Source: Flavobacterium tagetis (GTDB taxonomy: Bacteria; Bacteroidota; Bacteroidia; Flavobacteriales; Flavobacteriaceae). Taken from it: a stretch of 64,000 nt of DNA. The notes beneath the pieces were generated by a model. It saw nothing but the letters and a program-made list of their open reading frames with translations. It searched no databases and was not told the origin of the DNA. Location of the stretch: assembly GCF_016735615.1 (NCBI RefSeq), contig NZ_JAERSF010000001.1:744001-808000 (forward strand). The letters are read 5' to 3'. Shown here in pieces: positions 43,535 through 51,450 of this stretch. A program made the translations under genes and the position numbers. The stretch's first letter is position 1; every line of letters starts with the position of its first letter.

Positions 43535-44758
43535 ATGAAAAACAAGTTTTACAAACTACTATTTTTATTTGCTTTATCGCTTTTTGCGGTTTCATGTAGC
43601 AACGACGATGACAACCACGACGATCATGATCATGATCACGACACTTCGGAAGAACATACATTTGTTAGAGTTTTACTTTCTGACGAAAAAACTACAGAGC
43701 TAACGCTTTTTGATCCGCATGAAGATAAAATCAGTTCTTTTACGGCAAAATTTGCTAAAGCCTCTTTATACACAACAGAATCTGGACGTTATGCAGGACT
43801 TGTTCACAGAGACAATAATTTTGTAGAAACTTTCGACAGCGGATTGGAATTACACGGCGATCATATTGATGTAGATGATGTTCCGAAATTTGGAGTTTTA
43901 GCGACAAGCGCATTAAAACCAACGCATTTTAAAAGTAAAATTGGAGAAATCCTAACTTTTAACGACGGAGACGGAACGCTTTCTGTTGGTAAAGAAGCCG
44001 ATGTGAACAAAGCTGGTTCAACGTTCAAAACGATAAATGCAGGCTTATTGGCGCATCACGGTGCAATGGCGACTTTTACAAACGGAACTTATGCGATTAC
44101 AGTAAAAGATAATTCAGTAACAGGAACGCTTCCTGAAAAAGTAAAAATCATTGATAACACAGGAAAAACACTTTTTGATGCTAAAATTGCGACAAAAGGA
44201 ATTCACGGAAACGCTTCAGACGGTGTTTATGCTGTTTTTGGTTCGTCAAGCGGAATTTTGGTTGTAGAAAGCAACGGAAACCAAAAACTAATTGATCATC
44301 CAACAGATTTTGGAACAGCTTGGTTTGGAAGTATTTTAGAAACGGCTTCGACAGGAAAATTCATTGGTTACACTGCCACAAAAGGCGCTTATTTAATTGA
44401 TGTAGTGGCTAATACCGTAAAACCAATTATTGCGAATACAACCATTATGCAATGCAAAACGAGTTACGATCGTAAAAAACTAGCTGTTTTATTGCATTCT
44501 GGAGAGTTTAGACTTTATGATATCAACAGTTTACAAGCTATAAAAGAAACTAAAGCGATTGCAGAAACAGCTACAGATGCCACATTAAAACCTCAAATGG
44601 CAGTTACAGATCGTTTTGCTTATATTACTTCGCCAACAACTGGAGAATTAGTACAGGTAAACCTTTCTACATTGGCAATCAAAAAGACTAAGGTTTCTAG
44701 CACGCCTTATATGATTACGGTTTTAGGTTATGAAAACAGTGAAACTCACAGCCATTAA
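43535..44758 (+). CDS. AztD-like His-rich lipoprotein (zinc metallochaperone-like)
   Basis: The 407-residue lipoprotein (MKNKFYKLLFLFALSLFAVSC, Cys21) has a His/Asp run (HDDHDHDHD, 28-36) just after the signal. A beta-propeller-like body contains LELHGDHIDVDDVP (about 109-122) and AGLLAHHGAMATF. This combination recalls AztD, the periplasmic zinc chaperone that feeds the AztC/ZnuA binding protein. No AztABC or ZnuABC genes are nearby. It is the last gene of the operon under the TGCAA-N5-TTGCA boxes. The final residues are again His-rich (ENSETHSH). The zinc role is inferred. Confidence 0.7.
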   Translation: MKNKFYKLLFLFALSLFAVSCSNDDDNHDDHDHDHDTSEEHTFVRVLLSDEKTTELTLFDPHEDKISSFTAKFAKASLYTTESGRYAGLVHRDNNFVETFDSGLELHGDHIDVDDVPKFGVLATSALKPTHFKSKIGEILTFNDGDGTLSVGKEADVNKAGSTFKTINAGLLAHHGAMATFTNGTYAITVKDNSVTGTLPEKVKIIDNTGKTLFDAKIATKGIHGNASDGVYAVFGSSSGILVVESNGNQKLIDHPTDFGTAWFGSILETASTGKFIGYTATKGAYLIDVVANTVKPIIANTTIMQCKTSYDRKKLAVLLHSGEFRLYDINSLQAIKETKAIAETATDATLKPQMAVTDRFAYITSPTTGELVQVNLSTLAIKKTKVSSTPYMITVLGYENSETHSH

Positions 44759-44769
44759 TAAAAGGTTCG

Positions 44770-44858
44770 ATGCCACGAATTTCACAAATTTCCACAAATT
44801 TAATTAGTGTTAATTCGTGAAATTGCTTCGCCTGTTCGCTATCGGTCGGGTCGTGGCA
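44770..44858. repeat. palindromic intergenic repeat (CACGAATT words)
   Basis: The arms tgccacgaatttcac and taattcgtgaaattg, then the outer end gtcgtggca, form a nested imperfect inverted repeat with a GC-rich insert (cctgttcgctatcggtcggg). It lies after the zinc operon and shares words with 53597-53646. Confidence 0.75.
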
Positions 44859-44870
44859 AAAAAATAAAAT

Positions 44871-44902
44871 AAAAAAGGTTTGACTTTCGTCAAACCTTTT
44901 TT
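44871..44902. terminator. bidirectional terminator
   Basis: AAAAAAGGTTTGAC and GTCAAACCTTTTTT pair around a TTTC loop. It separates the zinc operon and the convergent trxA gene. Confidence 0.92.
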
Positions 44903-44922
44903 ATATAAATTGCAATCTAAGA

Positions 44923-45240
44923 TTACAATAAAGCGTCTAAACTATCTGCGTAGGCTTGTTTCGGAGCTACTCCTACTTGTTTTCCTACTACTTCACCATT
45001 TTGAAACACCAAAACGGTTGGTATGTTACGCACACCATATTTTGCAGCAAATTCTTGGTTAGCATCTACATCTACTTTACCAACAACTACTTTACCAGCG
45101 TACTCTTCGCTTAATTGGTCAATGATTGGACCAACCATTCTACAAGGACCACACCATGCTGCCCAAAAATCTACCATTACTGGTTTATCTGATTTTAAAA
45201 CTACTTCATCAAAAGTAGCATCTGTTATTGCTAATGCCAT
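44923..45240 (-). CDS. trxA: thioredoxin
   Basis: The 105-residue cytoplasmic thioredoxin has the active site WCGPC (Cys30, Cys33) in [15 protein letters not shown]. The buried Asp lies in the preceding region (DEVVL), and cis-Pro is in [10 protein letters not shown]. It reduces protein disulfides with thioredoxin reductase, which lies outside the window. Monocistronic. Confidence 0.97.
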   Translation of the reverse strand: MALAITDATFDEVVLKSDKPVMVDFWAAWCGPCRMVGPIIDQLSEEYAGKVVVGKVDVDANQEFAAKYGVRNIPTVLVFQNGEVVGKQVGVAPKQAYADSLDALL

Positions 45241-45292
45241 AATATATTAAGATTAAAATTAGGTCTGAAATATTAACTTTCAAACTACAGTA

Positions 45293-45320
45293 CAAATTTA
45301 AAAATTTAAAATAAATCAAA
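45293..45320 (-). promoter_or_regulatory. promoter of trxA
   Basis: On the minus strand TTTG (45320-45317), N16 and TAAATTTG (45300-45293) resemble the Bacteroidota promoter. The spacer is short by about three bases. The expected leader is about 45 bases. Confidence 0.45.
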
Positions 45321-45471
45321 CACCATTACTAAATTAGTTTTCGTTATAAATGTATTATCATTAATTATAAGCTATTTAACTTTAAAATTACAATTTATTT
45401 ACTTGAAAATCAAACCAATAAAAAGTTAATGTTTTTTGTAGTATCTTTAATACATTCAAAATTCGGCTACT

Positions 45472-47943
45472 ATGAAAGAAGCTTTATCCAAAACAAAATC
45501 CTTTCTGCAATCTGATTCTTTTAAAAAATACGCCAAACGTTTTGGATATTTTATCTTGGGTTTAATTGCCATTCTTTTGCTTGCCTGCGGAGGTTTGTCT
45601 ATATACTTCAATCGAAATAAAGCCGAAATTATTGCTAAAGTCAATACCAAGATCAACGAAAACATAAATGGTAAATTTCATATTAGAGATTTTCATTATA
45701 AGTTTCTTACTGGTTTCCCAAACTTTACATTGGCGCTTAATGATGTCGAAATAAAAGACAATCAATGGCAGAGTCATAAACACACTTTGCTGAGAGCAAA
45801 AGAAATTGAAGCGCGTTTGAATATTTTGAGTTTGTTGCAACACGAAATCAACATTCATAAAATCTTAATCAACGACGCCGATATTTATATTTATAAAGCC
45901 GAAAACGGTTATTCTAATGCCAATATTTTTAAAGCCAAAAAGAAGAAACCAAAAACCGATAAAGAGAAACCCGAAACTACTATTGACGAAGTAAACCTCA
46001 ACAAAGTTCATGTTATTATTGATAATCATTTGGGACATAAATTGTTTGATTTTGATGTGGCGAGTTTAGAATCTAAAGTAAATTATGGCGACAACAACTG
46101 GCAGACCAATCTATATTTGAAAACCAAAATTAATAGTCTCGCCTTTAATACCGTTCACGGAAGCTTTGCTAAGGAGAAAGTTCTTGAAGGCAATTTTGAT
46201 ATTTCGTATGCTGAAACCAATCAGAAAATAGACATTAAAACCAAAGGACTTAAAATTGGTTCTGACGTTTTTGATATTATTGCTTTCTTTAATATCGGGA
46301 AAAACAATTCGCTGTTTGGAATCAATATCGGGACGGATATTTTATGGCGAAATGCTTCCAATTTATTATCGGCAAATATTAGTTCGAAACTTAACCAATT
46401 TGACATCAAAAAACCGATTAAGGTAAACTGCGATATAAAAGGCGATCTGAATGTAGAAGGCGATCCGAAAATTGTGGTTCAGGCAGATATCCGTGATAAC
46501 GAATTAACAATTCCTGATGGTTTGTTTACGAATTGCAGTTTTAAAGGAATTTTTACTAACACTTTTAAACCCGAAAAGGAATCCAGCGATCCAAACTCCG
46601 CCATTATTCTCACCCATTTTAAAGCCGAATACGAAAGCATTCCGTTAAAAATTGCGCAAGCCGTAATTAATAATCTTGAAAAACCAATTGCTACTGGGGT
46701 GGTAAATGCCGATTTTGACATTTCGAAACTCAACGGAATGACGAATGAAAAAATTCTTCATTTTGAAAGCGGTCATGCCAAAGCCAATTTGAAATTTCAG
46801 TTTGATATCGTCGATCTGTACATCAATAAACCCAAATTTACGGGCGATGTAGATATTGCTGATGCCACATTCGATTATATTCCGAAAAAAATTCACGCCG
46901 AAAAAACGGCTGTACAATTGTCTTTTACGCAAGAAGCGCTTTACATTAAAAAAATTGCCTACAAACACAAAAAGAACATTATCCGCATTGATGGAAAAAT
47001 TGATAATTTCTTGAATCTCTATTACGATGCACCCGAAAAAATGGTCGTAAACTGGAATATTTACTGTCCAAATATTGATGTGAAACAGTTTATAGGCGTT
47101 TTAGAAAATTCTCCGAAACAAAAAGTGGCAGAGAAAAAACCAGTCAAAAAGAATGTCAATTTTACAAATCAGTTACGATCTGTAATAGAAAAATGTGCCG
47201 CTGTAATTAATCTCAAAGCCGATAAAATCACTTATGGATCACTTACGGCAACCAATACTCTAGCCACAATCCAGATGCTAGATTCGAAGATTTTGCTTAA
47301 AAACGGAACACTGCAAACTTCTGGCGGAAGCATAACGTTTAGCGGTTCTGTACAGCCAAGTGGCAACCAATATGTTTTTACTTCAAATGCGCAGGTAAAC
47401 CGAGTTGATATTGCGAGCTTTTTAAGGTCTTTTAATAATTTCGGAATCAAATCTTTCAGTCCAAAAAATATTCGCGGACGATTAAGCAGCAATGCCAATG
47501 TTGCGGGTTTAATGAGCAGCACGGGAGATCTGATTGTCAATTCGATGAAAGGAAAACTGGATTTTAATGTCAATCAAGGTGCATTACTCAATTTTGAACC
47601 GATTATGAAAGTTGGAAAATTTGCTTTTCCGTTTCGCGATGTAGAGAATATTACTTTTAGCGATTTATCGGGTTCGCTTAATCTGCGCGGAGAACAAGTC
47701 GATGTCAATAAACTTACTATAAGTTCTAGCGTCTTAAACTTTGACGTTGTCGGAATTTACTCTTTTGGTCGAGGCACCAATCTCGCCCTAACCATTCCGC
47801 TAAGAAATTCTAAAAACGATGCCAAACTCGCCACCAAAGAAGAACGAAAAGCCGTTCGCGAACGCGGTATTGTCCTGCATTTGATTGCTTATGATAATGA
47901 AGGGAAAATGAAGGTTAAGTGGGGGAAGAAGGATAAGGGGTGA
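45472..47943 (+). CDS. AsmA-family envelope protein
   Basis: The 823-residue protein has an N-terminal membrane helix (YFILGLIAILLLACGGLSIYF, about 26-46). A long repeating beta-groove body follows, typical of AsmA/TamB-type proteins thought to carry phospholipids between membranes. The AsmA N-terminal motif (NFTLALNDVEIKD, KAKEIEARLNILSLL-like) and the C-terminal AsmA_2 part (LINSMKGKLDFNVNQGALLNFEPIM-like, SDLSGSLNLRGEQVDVNKLTISSS) are visible. It ends in a basic tail. Monocistronic. Its exact cargo is unknown. Confidence 0.88.
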   Translation: MKEALSKTKSFLQSDSFKKYAKRFGYFILGLIAILLLACGGLSIYFNRNKAEIIAKVNTKINENINGKFHIRDFHYKFLTGFPNFTLALNDVEIKDNQWQSHKHTLLRAKEIEARLNILSLLQHEINIHKILINDADIYIYKAENGYSNANIFKAKKKKPKTDKEKPETTIDEVNLNKVHVIIDNHLGHKLFDFDVASLESKVNYGDNNWQTNLYLKTKINSLAFNTVHGSFAKEKVLEGNFDISYAETNQKIDIKTKGLKIGSDVFDIIAFFNIGKNNSLFGINIGTDILWRNASNLLSANISSKLNQFDIKKPIKVNCDIKGDLNVEGDPKIVVQADIRDNELTIPDGLFTNCSFKGIFTNTFKPEKESSDPNSAIILTHFKAEYESIPLKIAQAVINNLEKPIATGVVNADFDISKLNGMTNEKILHFESGHAKANLKFQFDIVDLYINKPKFTGDVDIADATFDYIPKKIHAEKTAVQLSFTQEALYIKKIAYKHKKNIIRIDGKIDNFLNLYYDAPEKMVVNWNIYCPNIDVKQFIGVLENSPKQKVAEKKPVKKNVNFTNQLRSVIEKCAAVINLKADKITYGSLTATNTLATIQMLDSKILLKNGTLQTSGGSITFSGSVQPSGNQYVFTSNAQVNRVDIASFLRSFNNFGIKSFSPKNIRGRLSSNANVAGLMSSTGDLIVNSMKGKLDFNVNQGALLNFEPIMKVGKFAFPFRDVENITFSDLSGSLNLRGEQVDVNKLTISSSVLNFDVVGIYSFGRGTNLALTIPLRNSKNDAKLATKEERKAVRERGIVLHLIAYDNEGKMKVKWGKKDKG

Positions 47944-48044
47944 TTTTCGTTTTTAAAAAAGTTAAAAACATTTTGCTACAACAAAAAAACACTTTAAATC
48001 TCATATTTTTACGTAAGATATTTAATACAATAAATAATTGAGAA

Positions 48045-48512
48045 ATGAGATATTCAGTAGAAATAATTTTTGGAAAAGATCAAATTAGAAAATACAATAA
48101 CAACGAAGCATTTAATGACTTTGAAAAAACAGTCAATTTTAAAAAATACACATTTGAAACTCAAGTACAAAGAAATTCTTTCTATAAAGGAATGTCTGAA
48201 ACTATTGGCTGGATGGAATTTGAAGTTGTAAAAGAATTTGAGGAGAATGACCAAATCGGAATAGAGAAAAAAGAGGAAGATCGATTTGACTATTGGAGTT
48301 TTATACAAAAATTTTATCCTAAATATCATCAATGCAACAGTGTTTTGCTTAGTGAAATTTTAACAAAAAAACTTGATGGCGAAGAGATTTCCCAAGAAGA
48401 TGAGGAATATATAAGAGATTGGGATGTTAGGAACGAATTATTAGAAATTGACAAGGAATTACTATGCAAAGCTTTTGAAAATTATTTTACCATCATGTAT
48501 CCCGAAAAATAA
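48045..48512 (+). CDS. hypothetical acidic protein
   Basis: The 155-residue soluble protein has no signal peptide and was not recognised. It contains a YKGMSETIGWMEFEVVKEFEE segment (about 47-66) and an acidic C-terminal half (LDGEEISQEDEEYIRDWDVRNELLEID). It is predicted alpha/beta. It lies between the AsmA gene and the HNH endonuclease in an AT-rich accessory stretch. Whether it is functionally linked to the endonuclease cannot be decided from sequence; the 190-base gap argues against a tight operon. Confidence 0.6.
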   Translation: MRYSVEIIFGKDQIRKYNNNEAFNDFEKTVNFKKYTFETQVQRNSFYKGMSETIGWMEFEVVKEFEENDQIGIEKKEEDRFDYWSFIQKFYPKYHQCNSVLLSEILTKKLDGEEISQEDEEYIRDWDVRNELLEIDKELLCKAFENYFTIMYPEK

Positions 48513-48702
48513 TTAATAAAGTATAATCATATAATAAGGTATATAAAATTGACTCTTACATTCTATTAAACTTTTACTTATGAATTTCTCTTAATTTATC
48601 CACCAAAAAAAATAGTTTTATATTTTTTTGCTCTAAGGTTTTATGACAAATTAGACTTTAGTATTTATTAGCTATATTTACTAAAGACAAATTTATCCAA
48701 AA

Positions 48703-49476
48703 ATGCCACCAAAAAACCTCTGGACACGAGAAGAATTAATCGTTGCCTTTAACCTGTATCTTACAATTGAGTTTGGAAAGAGCCATTCTAGAAATCCTGA
48801 TGTAAAAAGATTGGCCGAAATTATAGGAAGAACTCCTGGCGCAATATCAAGAAGACTAGGGAATTTTGCAAGTATAGACCCTTTTCATCAACAAAGAGGT
48901 GTAAAAGGTTTAGATCACGGAAAGAGACAAGTTCAACCGATTTGGGATGAATTTTTCGAAAATAAAGAAGAATTATTATTTCAAAGCGAAGAAATCTTAG
49001 CTCAAAAAGAAAATACTCCTCTTCAAAGCAAATACAAAGATATTCTTGAAGATTTAAAAGATTTAAAGGGAGAAACTGTTCTTCGCGAAGTAAAAACAAG
49101 AATAAATCAATGTGTTTTTAGAAAAATAGTTTTAACTAATTACTCGTATAAATGTGCAATTACAGGTATTGATATTCCTGAATTATTGCATGCCAGCCAT
49201 ATAATTCCTTGGTCAACAAGTGAAGAACATCGTTTAAGCCCTGAAAATGGAATTTGTTTTTCAGCACTTTATGACAAAGCTTTTGATAAGGGATTAATTG
49301 GAATTAATACAGATCTCAAAATCATATTTTCAGAAACTTTAAAAAAGAAAAAGAAAACAGAATACTTTCAAAAATATTTTGCATCAATAGAAAATCAAGA
49401 AATACTTAAAGCAAAAAAATATTTACCAAAGAAAGAATTTTTAGAACATCATTTAGATACAATTTTCAACAAATAA
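48703..49476 (+). CDS. HNH endonuclease with N-terminal HTH-like domain
   Basis: The 257-residue protein has an N-terminal region (WTREELIVAFNLYLTI, then LAEIIGRTPGAISRRLGNFASID, about 6-67) with a helix-turn-helix look. A charged helical linker (75-135) follows. The C-terminal HNH_2 nuclease (about 140-215) has CAITGIDIPELLHASHIIPW (His164/His167 region) and NGICFSALYDKAFDKG. Related lone HNH enzymes act in restriction of foreign or modified DNA. No methylase is adjacent, so it may target modified DNA or be regulated otherwise; this is inference. Confidence 0.85.
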   Translation: MPPKNLWTREELIVAFNLYLTIEFGKSHSRNPDVKRLAEIIGRTPGAISRRLGNFASIDPFHQQRGVKGLDHGKRQVQPIWDEFFENKEELLFQSEEILAQKENTPLQSKYKDILEDLKDLKGETVLREVKTRINQCVFRKIVLTNYSYKCAITGIDIPELLHASHIIPWSTSEEHRLSPENGICFSALYDKAFDKGLIGINTDLKIIFSETLKKKKKTEYFQKYFASIENQEILKAKKYLPKKEFLEHHLDTIFNK

Positions 49477-49484
49477 GATTCATA

Positions 49485-49511
49485 AAAAAGCCACTTTCCC
49501 AAGTGGCTTTT
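49485..49511. terminator. bidirectional terminator
   Basis: AAAAAGCCACTT and AAGTGGCTTTT pair around TCCC. It separates the HNH gene and the convergent small paralogue gene at 49520. Confidence 0.88.
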
Positions 49512-49519
49512 CTCATTTC

Positions 49520-49753
49520 TTACTCAATCCCCAAATAAGGATCAAGAATTTCGGCTAATTCATTTAACCAAAAGAAACCATCTTCAATATTTACGGTTTC
49601 GGTTTTCATAAATCCATCTTCTCGTATTGCATTTAACGCAATAAGGAAATTGACTTGCCTAATGGTTTTTGCCATGCTTTTAGAATCAATTGAATTGTTG
49701 AAGAATTCTGTTAACCTCAATTCGGTTTCTTTGGAAAGGGTGTTGGTACTCAT
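49520..49753 (-). CDS. small hypothetical protein, paralogue of 25519-25752
   Basis: I chose the ATG at 49753 (MSTNTLSKETELRLTEFF), because it matches the paralogue's start. A frame from 49783 would begin inside the hairpin described at 49750-49893. The 77-residue protein shares SKExExRLxxFF, SMAKTIRQVN and WLNELAEILDPYL with its paralogue. It is predicted helical, acidic and cytoplasmic. Its leader contains a duplicated 22-bp initiation region and a 28-codon upstream ORF. Function unknown. Confidence 0.75.
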   Translation of the reverse strand: MSTNTLSKETELRLTEFFNNSIDSKSMAKTIRQVNFLIALNAIREDGFMKTETVNIEDGFFWLNELAEILDPYLGIE

Positions 49754-49893
49754 AATCTTGAATTTTAGGAATAAAAAACCCATGTGGCTTAGCTGTCCTG
49801 CGCATTCAAGAACGCGCTACGGTTGTTTCCAATAACGTCAGCATACCACATGGGCAAGAATTTTTTTGTGTTCATAATCTTGAATTTTAGGAA
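49750..49893 (-). repeat. 22-bp direct repeat enclosing a hairpin element in the leader of the small paralogue gene
   Basis: Positions 49750-49771 and 49872-49893 are identical over 22 bases and include the start codon of the small gene and that of an upstream ORF. Between them a GC-richer block is bounded by CCCATGTGG (49779-49787) and CCACATGGG (49846-49854), perfect complements, with a T6/A6 run at 49773-49778 and a T7 run at 49861-49867. On both strands it looks like a large terminator-like hairpin. The wider 343-base gap 49754-50096 holds only this and AT-rich sequence. Confidence 0.8.
49789..49875 (-). CDS. 28-codon upstream ORF inside the hairpin element
   Basis: This ORF starts at ATG 49875 in the first copy of the 22-bp repeat and ends at TAA 49789, just before the closing arm CCACATGGG. 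It would encode a 28-residue peptide beginning MNTKKFLPMWYADVIGNN and ending NAQDS. Its start context is identical to that of the downstream gene because of the duplication, so if one is translated the other likely is. The Pro-Met-Trp codons form the 5' stem of the hairpin, so a ribosome translating them would open it. It may be a leader peptide; no homologue was checked. Confidence 0.5.
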   Translation of the reverse strand: MNTKKFLPMWYADVIGNNRSAFLNAQDS

Positions 49894-49896
49894 CTC

Positions 49897-49904
49897 CAAA
49901 TATA
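49897..49904 (-). promoter_or_regulatory. -7 box upstream of the 28-codon ORF
   Basis: TATATTTG on the minus strand matches the Bacteroidota -7 consensus. The transcript would start about at 49890, at the edge of the first 22-bp repeat. No clear -33 box was found. Confidence 0.5.
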
Positions 49905-50096
49905 TGAAAAACAAAAACAAATTGTAGGTTTTTTCTTTGTTTTAAAAATGAAATACTCTAAGTATATTTTCTCCAAATCGAAATTACAAAATTGAAAAAT
50001 AAATCAATTTAAAATTTCATAATATTTCCTTAACCTACTTGTCTTTTATCTTTAAAATCGATAAGTTTGAGAATGAATCATTAAATTTTATTTGTT

Positions 50097-50411
50097 ATGA
50101 AAGTACAAATCAACACCGACAAAAACATTGAAGGAAGTGCAAGATTAGAAAGTTATTTTTCTGGAGAGGTAGAAAAAAGCTTAGACCGTTTTCAAGATAA
50201 AATTACTCGCGTAGAAATTCATTTTGGAGATGAAAATGGAGAAAAATTCAGCTTGCATGACAAAAAATGTGTGATTGAAGTTCGTCCTGTAAAACTACAG
50301 CCCATTACGGTTACAGAACACGCAGACACTCTAGAAAAAGCTTTTAGCGGTGCATTGGCAAAAGCTAAAAAAACATTGACGAGCACTTTCGAGAAGATAA
50401 AAGAACATTAA
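50097..50411 (+). CDS. HPF/RaiA-family ribosome-associated protein
   Basis: The 104-residue protein matches the short ribosome hibernation factor fold. MKVQINTDKNIEGSARLESYFSGEVEKSL leads to ITRVEIHFGDENGEKFSLHDKKCVIEVRP (about 38-66), then ITVTEHADTLEKAFSGALAKAKKTL. Such proteins bind the 30S decoding centre in stationary phase and stabilise inactive ribosomes. It has only the N-terminal domain (no long-form dimerisation domain). Monocistronic, with a strong terminator. Confidence 0.85.
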   Translation: MKVQINTDKNIEGSARLESYFSGEVEKSLDRFQDKITRVEIHFGDENGEKFSLHDKKCVIEVRPVKLQPITVTEHADTLEKAFSGALAKAKKTLTSTFEKIKEH

Positions 50412-50418
50412 TTTTTTT

Positions 50419-50553
50419 TAAACCATATAAGTGATATAAGTTCATTTTAAGTTTACTGAAAAACTTTATATCACAAAAAAAGCGAAGCACTTTTAGTACT
50501 TCGCTTTTTTTGTGTGAAAATCTTAAATTCTCTTATATCACTTATATGGTTTA
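50419..50553. repeat. 21-bp inverted repeat (CATATAAGTGATATAAG) around a terminator
   Basis: AAACCATATAAGTGATATAA at 50419-50440 and its complement at 50533-50553 enclose the hpf terminator. The same word occurs at 51265-51287, 51391-51411 and 55499-55520. Confidence 0.9.
50475..50511. terminator. bidirectional terminator between hpf and the lipoprotein gene
   Basis: AAAAAAAGCGAAGCAC... pairs with ...TACTTCGCTTTTTTT: the stem AAAAGCGAAG / CTTCGCTTTT extends with A- and T-runs, loop about 10 bases. Confidence 0.9.
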
Positions 50554-50555
50554 CT

Positions 50556-51215
50556 TTATTTAGGTAACGGTGCGCCTACTGCAATATCGCAACGGTGGCC
50601 TGGTTTTCCGTGTGGCGGATTCATTCCGTCTGCTACTGTAGCTTCAGTGCCTTCCGTACTTAACAAAGCTGGAACTGGGTTTGATGCTGGCGGAGTAACC
50701 GTAAAGTTTTGAGTAACTGTTCCGCTTTGAGTTGTATTTGCTGTCGTTGTATTTTTAGCAGGAGCAGAATTTAATGGCGCTCCAACCGCAATATCACATC
50801 TGTGTCCAGGCTGTCCGTGTGGCGGATTCATTCCTTTTGCCACTTTTACTGGCGTAGCAGTTGTAGTCGTTACCATTTTCTGCTGCTGAGTCGGATTTAC
50901 TTGCACCGTTTGTCCTTGAGTTGCCTGCACTTGCTGTGTCGGCGCAGAATTTAAAGGCGCTCCAACCGCAATATCGCAACGGTGGCCTGGCTGTCCGTGA
51001 GCAGGATTGATTCCTTTAGTATCGCTTAAAACTGTATTTGGGTTTGCTGCAGGGTTTTGCACCACTGGCGTAGCTGGTTTAGTTGTATCTTTTGCAAGTC
51101 CTAACCTTACTAATTCTGAAGTTGCTGTACTTTCTTGCGGTTCTAATTCCTTTTTACAGGAAACGAACAATAGAGAAGTTACAGCGAGTGAACTTATAAG
51201 TAATTTTGCCTTCAT
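50556..51215 (-). CDS. lipoprotein with three HGxPGHRCDIAVGAPL repeats
   Basis: The 219-residue lipoprotein (MKAKLLISSLAVTSLLFVSC, Cys20) is mostly low-complexity Thr/Pro/Gln/Ala linker. It carries three nearly identical copies of GxNPxHGxPGHRCDIAVGAPL at about residues 68-88, 128-148 and 197-217. Copies 1 and 2 are exactly 60 residues apart and copy 3 ends the protein. Each copy has two His, one Cys and one Asp in conserved places, suggesting a metal- or heme-binding or surface-linking motif. The motif also occurs in other Bacteroidota lipoproteins, as I recall, without assigned function. Confidence 0.75.
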   Translation of the reverse strand: MKAKLLISSLAVTSLLFVSCKKELEPQESTATSELVRLGLAKDTTKPATPVVQNPAANPNTVLSDTKGINPAHGQPGHRCDIAVGAPLNSAPTQQVQATQGQTVQVNPTQQQKMVTTTTATPVKVAKGMNPPHGQPGHRCDIAVGAPLNSAPAKNTTTANTTQSGTVTQNFTVTPPASNPVPALLSTEGTEATVADGMNPPHGKPGHRCDIAVGAPLPK

Positions 51216-51240
51216 GACTGGGGTATTTTTATTGATGAAT

Positions 51241-51248
51241 CAAATATA
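51241..51248 (-). promoter_or_regulatory. -7 box of the triple-repeat lipoprotein gene
   Basis: TATATTTG on the minus strand lies 26 bases before the ATG at 51215. No convincing -33 box; the region upstream is taken by the repeat at 51265. Confidence 0.45.
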
Positions 51249-51264
51249 GTGGTTTTTGAGATAT

Positions 51265-51411
51265 TACACCATATAAGTAATGTAAGATAATTTAAGCTTT
51301 ACTTACACTTGCCACAAAGGCACCAAGGCGCAAAGTTTTATTTTAAAGATTCTTAGTGCCTTTGCGGCAATAATTCGTTTTCTTTAGTTTTCTTATATCA
51401 CTTATATGGTT
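51265..51411. repeat. nested palindromic repeat
   Basis: Outer arms ACACCATATAAGTAATGTAAG (near-copy of the 50419 word) and CTTATATCACTTATATGGT enclose inner arms ttgccacaaaggcaccaagg (51309-) and agtgcctttgcggcaa (51355-51370). It lies in the gap between the divergent genes 50556 and 51451. This shows two different repeat words nested one inside the other. Confidence 0.88.
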
Positions 51412-51450
51412 CAAAAAAAATTATACCTTTAAACTCAAATACTATATCTC

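Noticed and set aside
46645..46968. Antisense frames over the AsmA gene (for example 107 codons here)
   Set aside because: They are opposite to a well-supported long gene and have no recognisable features.
49779..49854. Integron attC site
   Set aside because: A large imperfect palindrome is present, but the GTTRRRY / RYYYAAC core sites are not at its ends and no integrase or cassette array is nearby.
50556..51215. CRISPR-like or tandem DNA repeats
   Set aside because: The three similar blocks are 60 and 69 codons apart and in one reading frame; they are protein repeats, not a CRISPR array.
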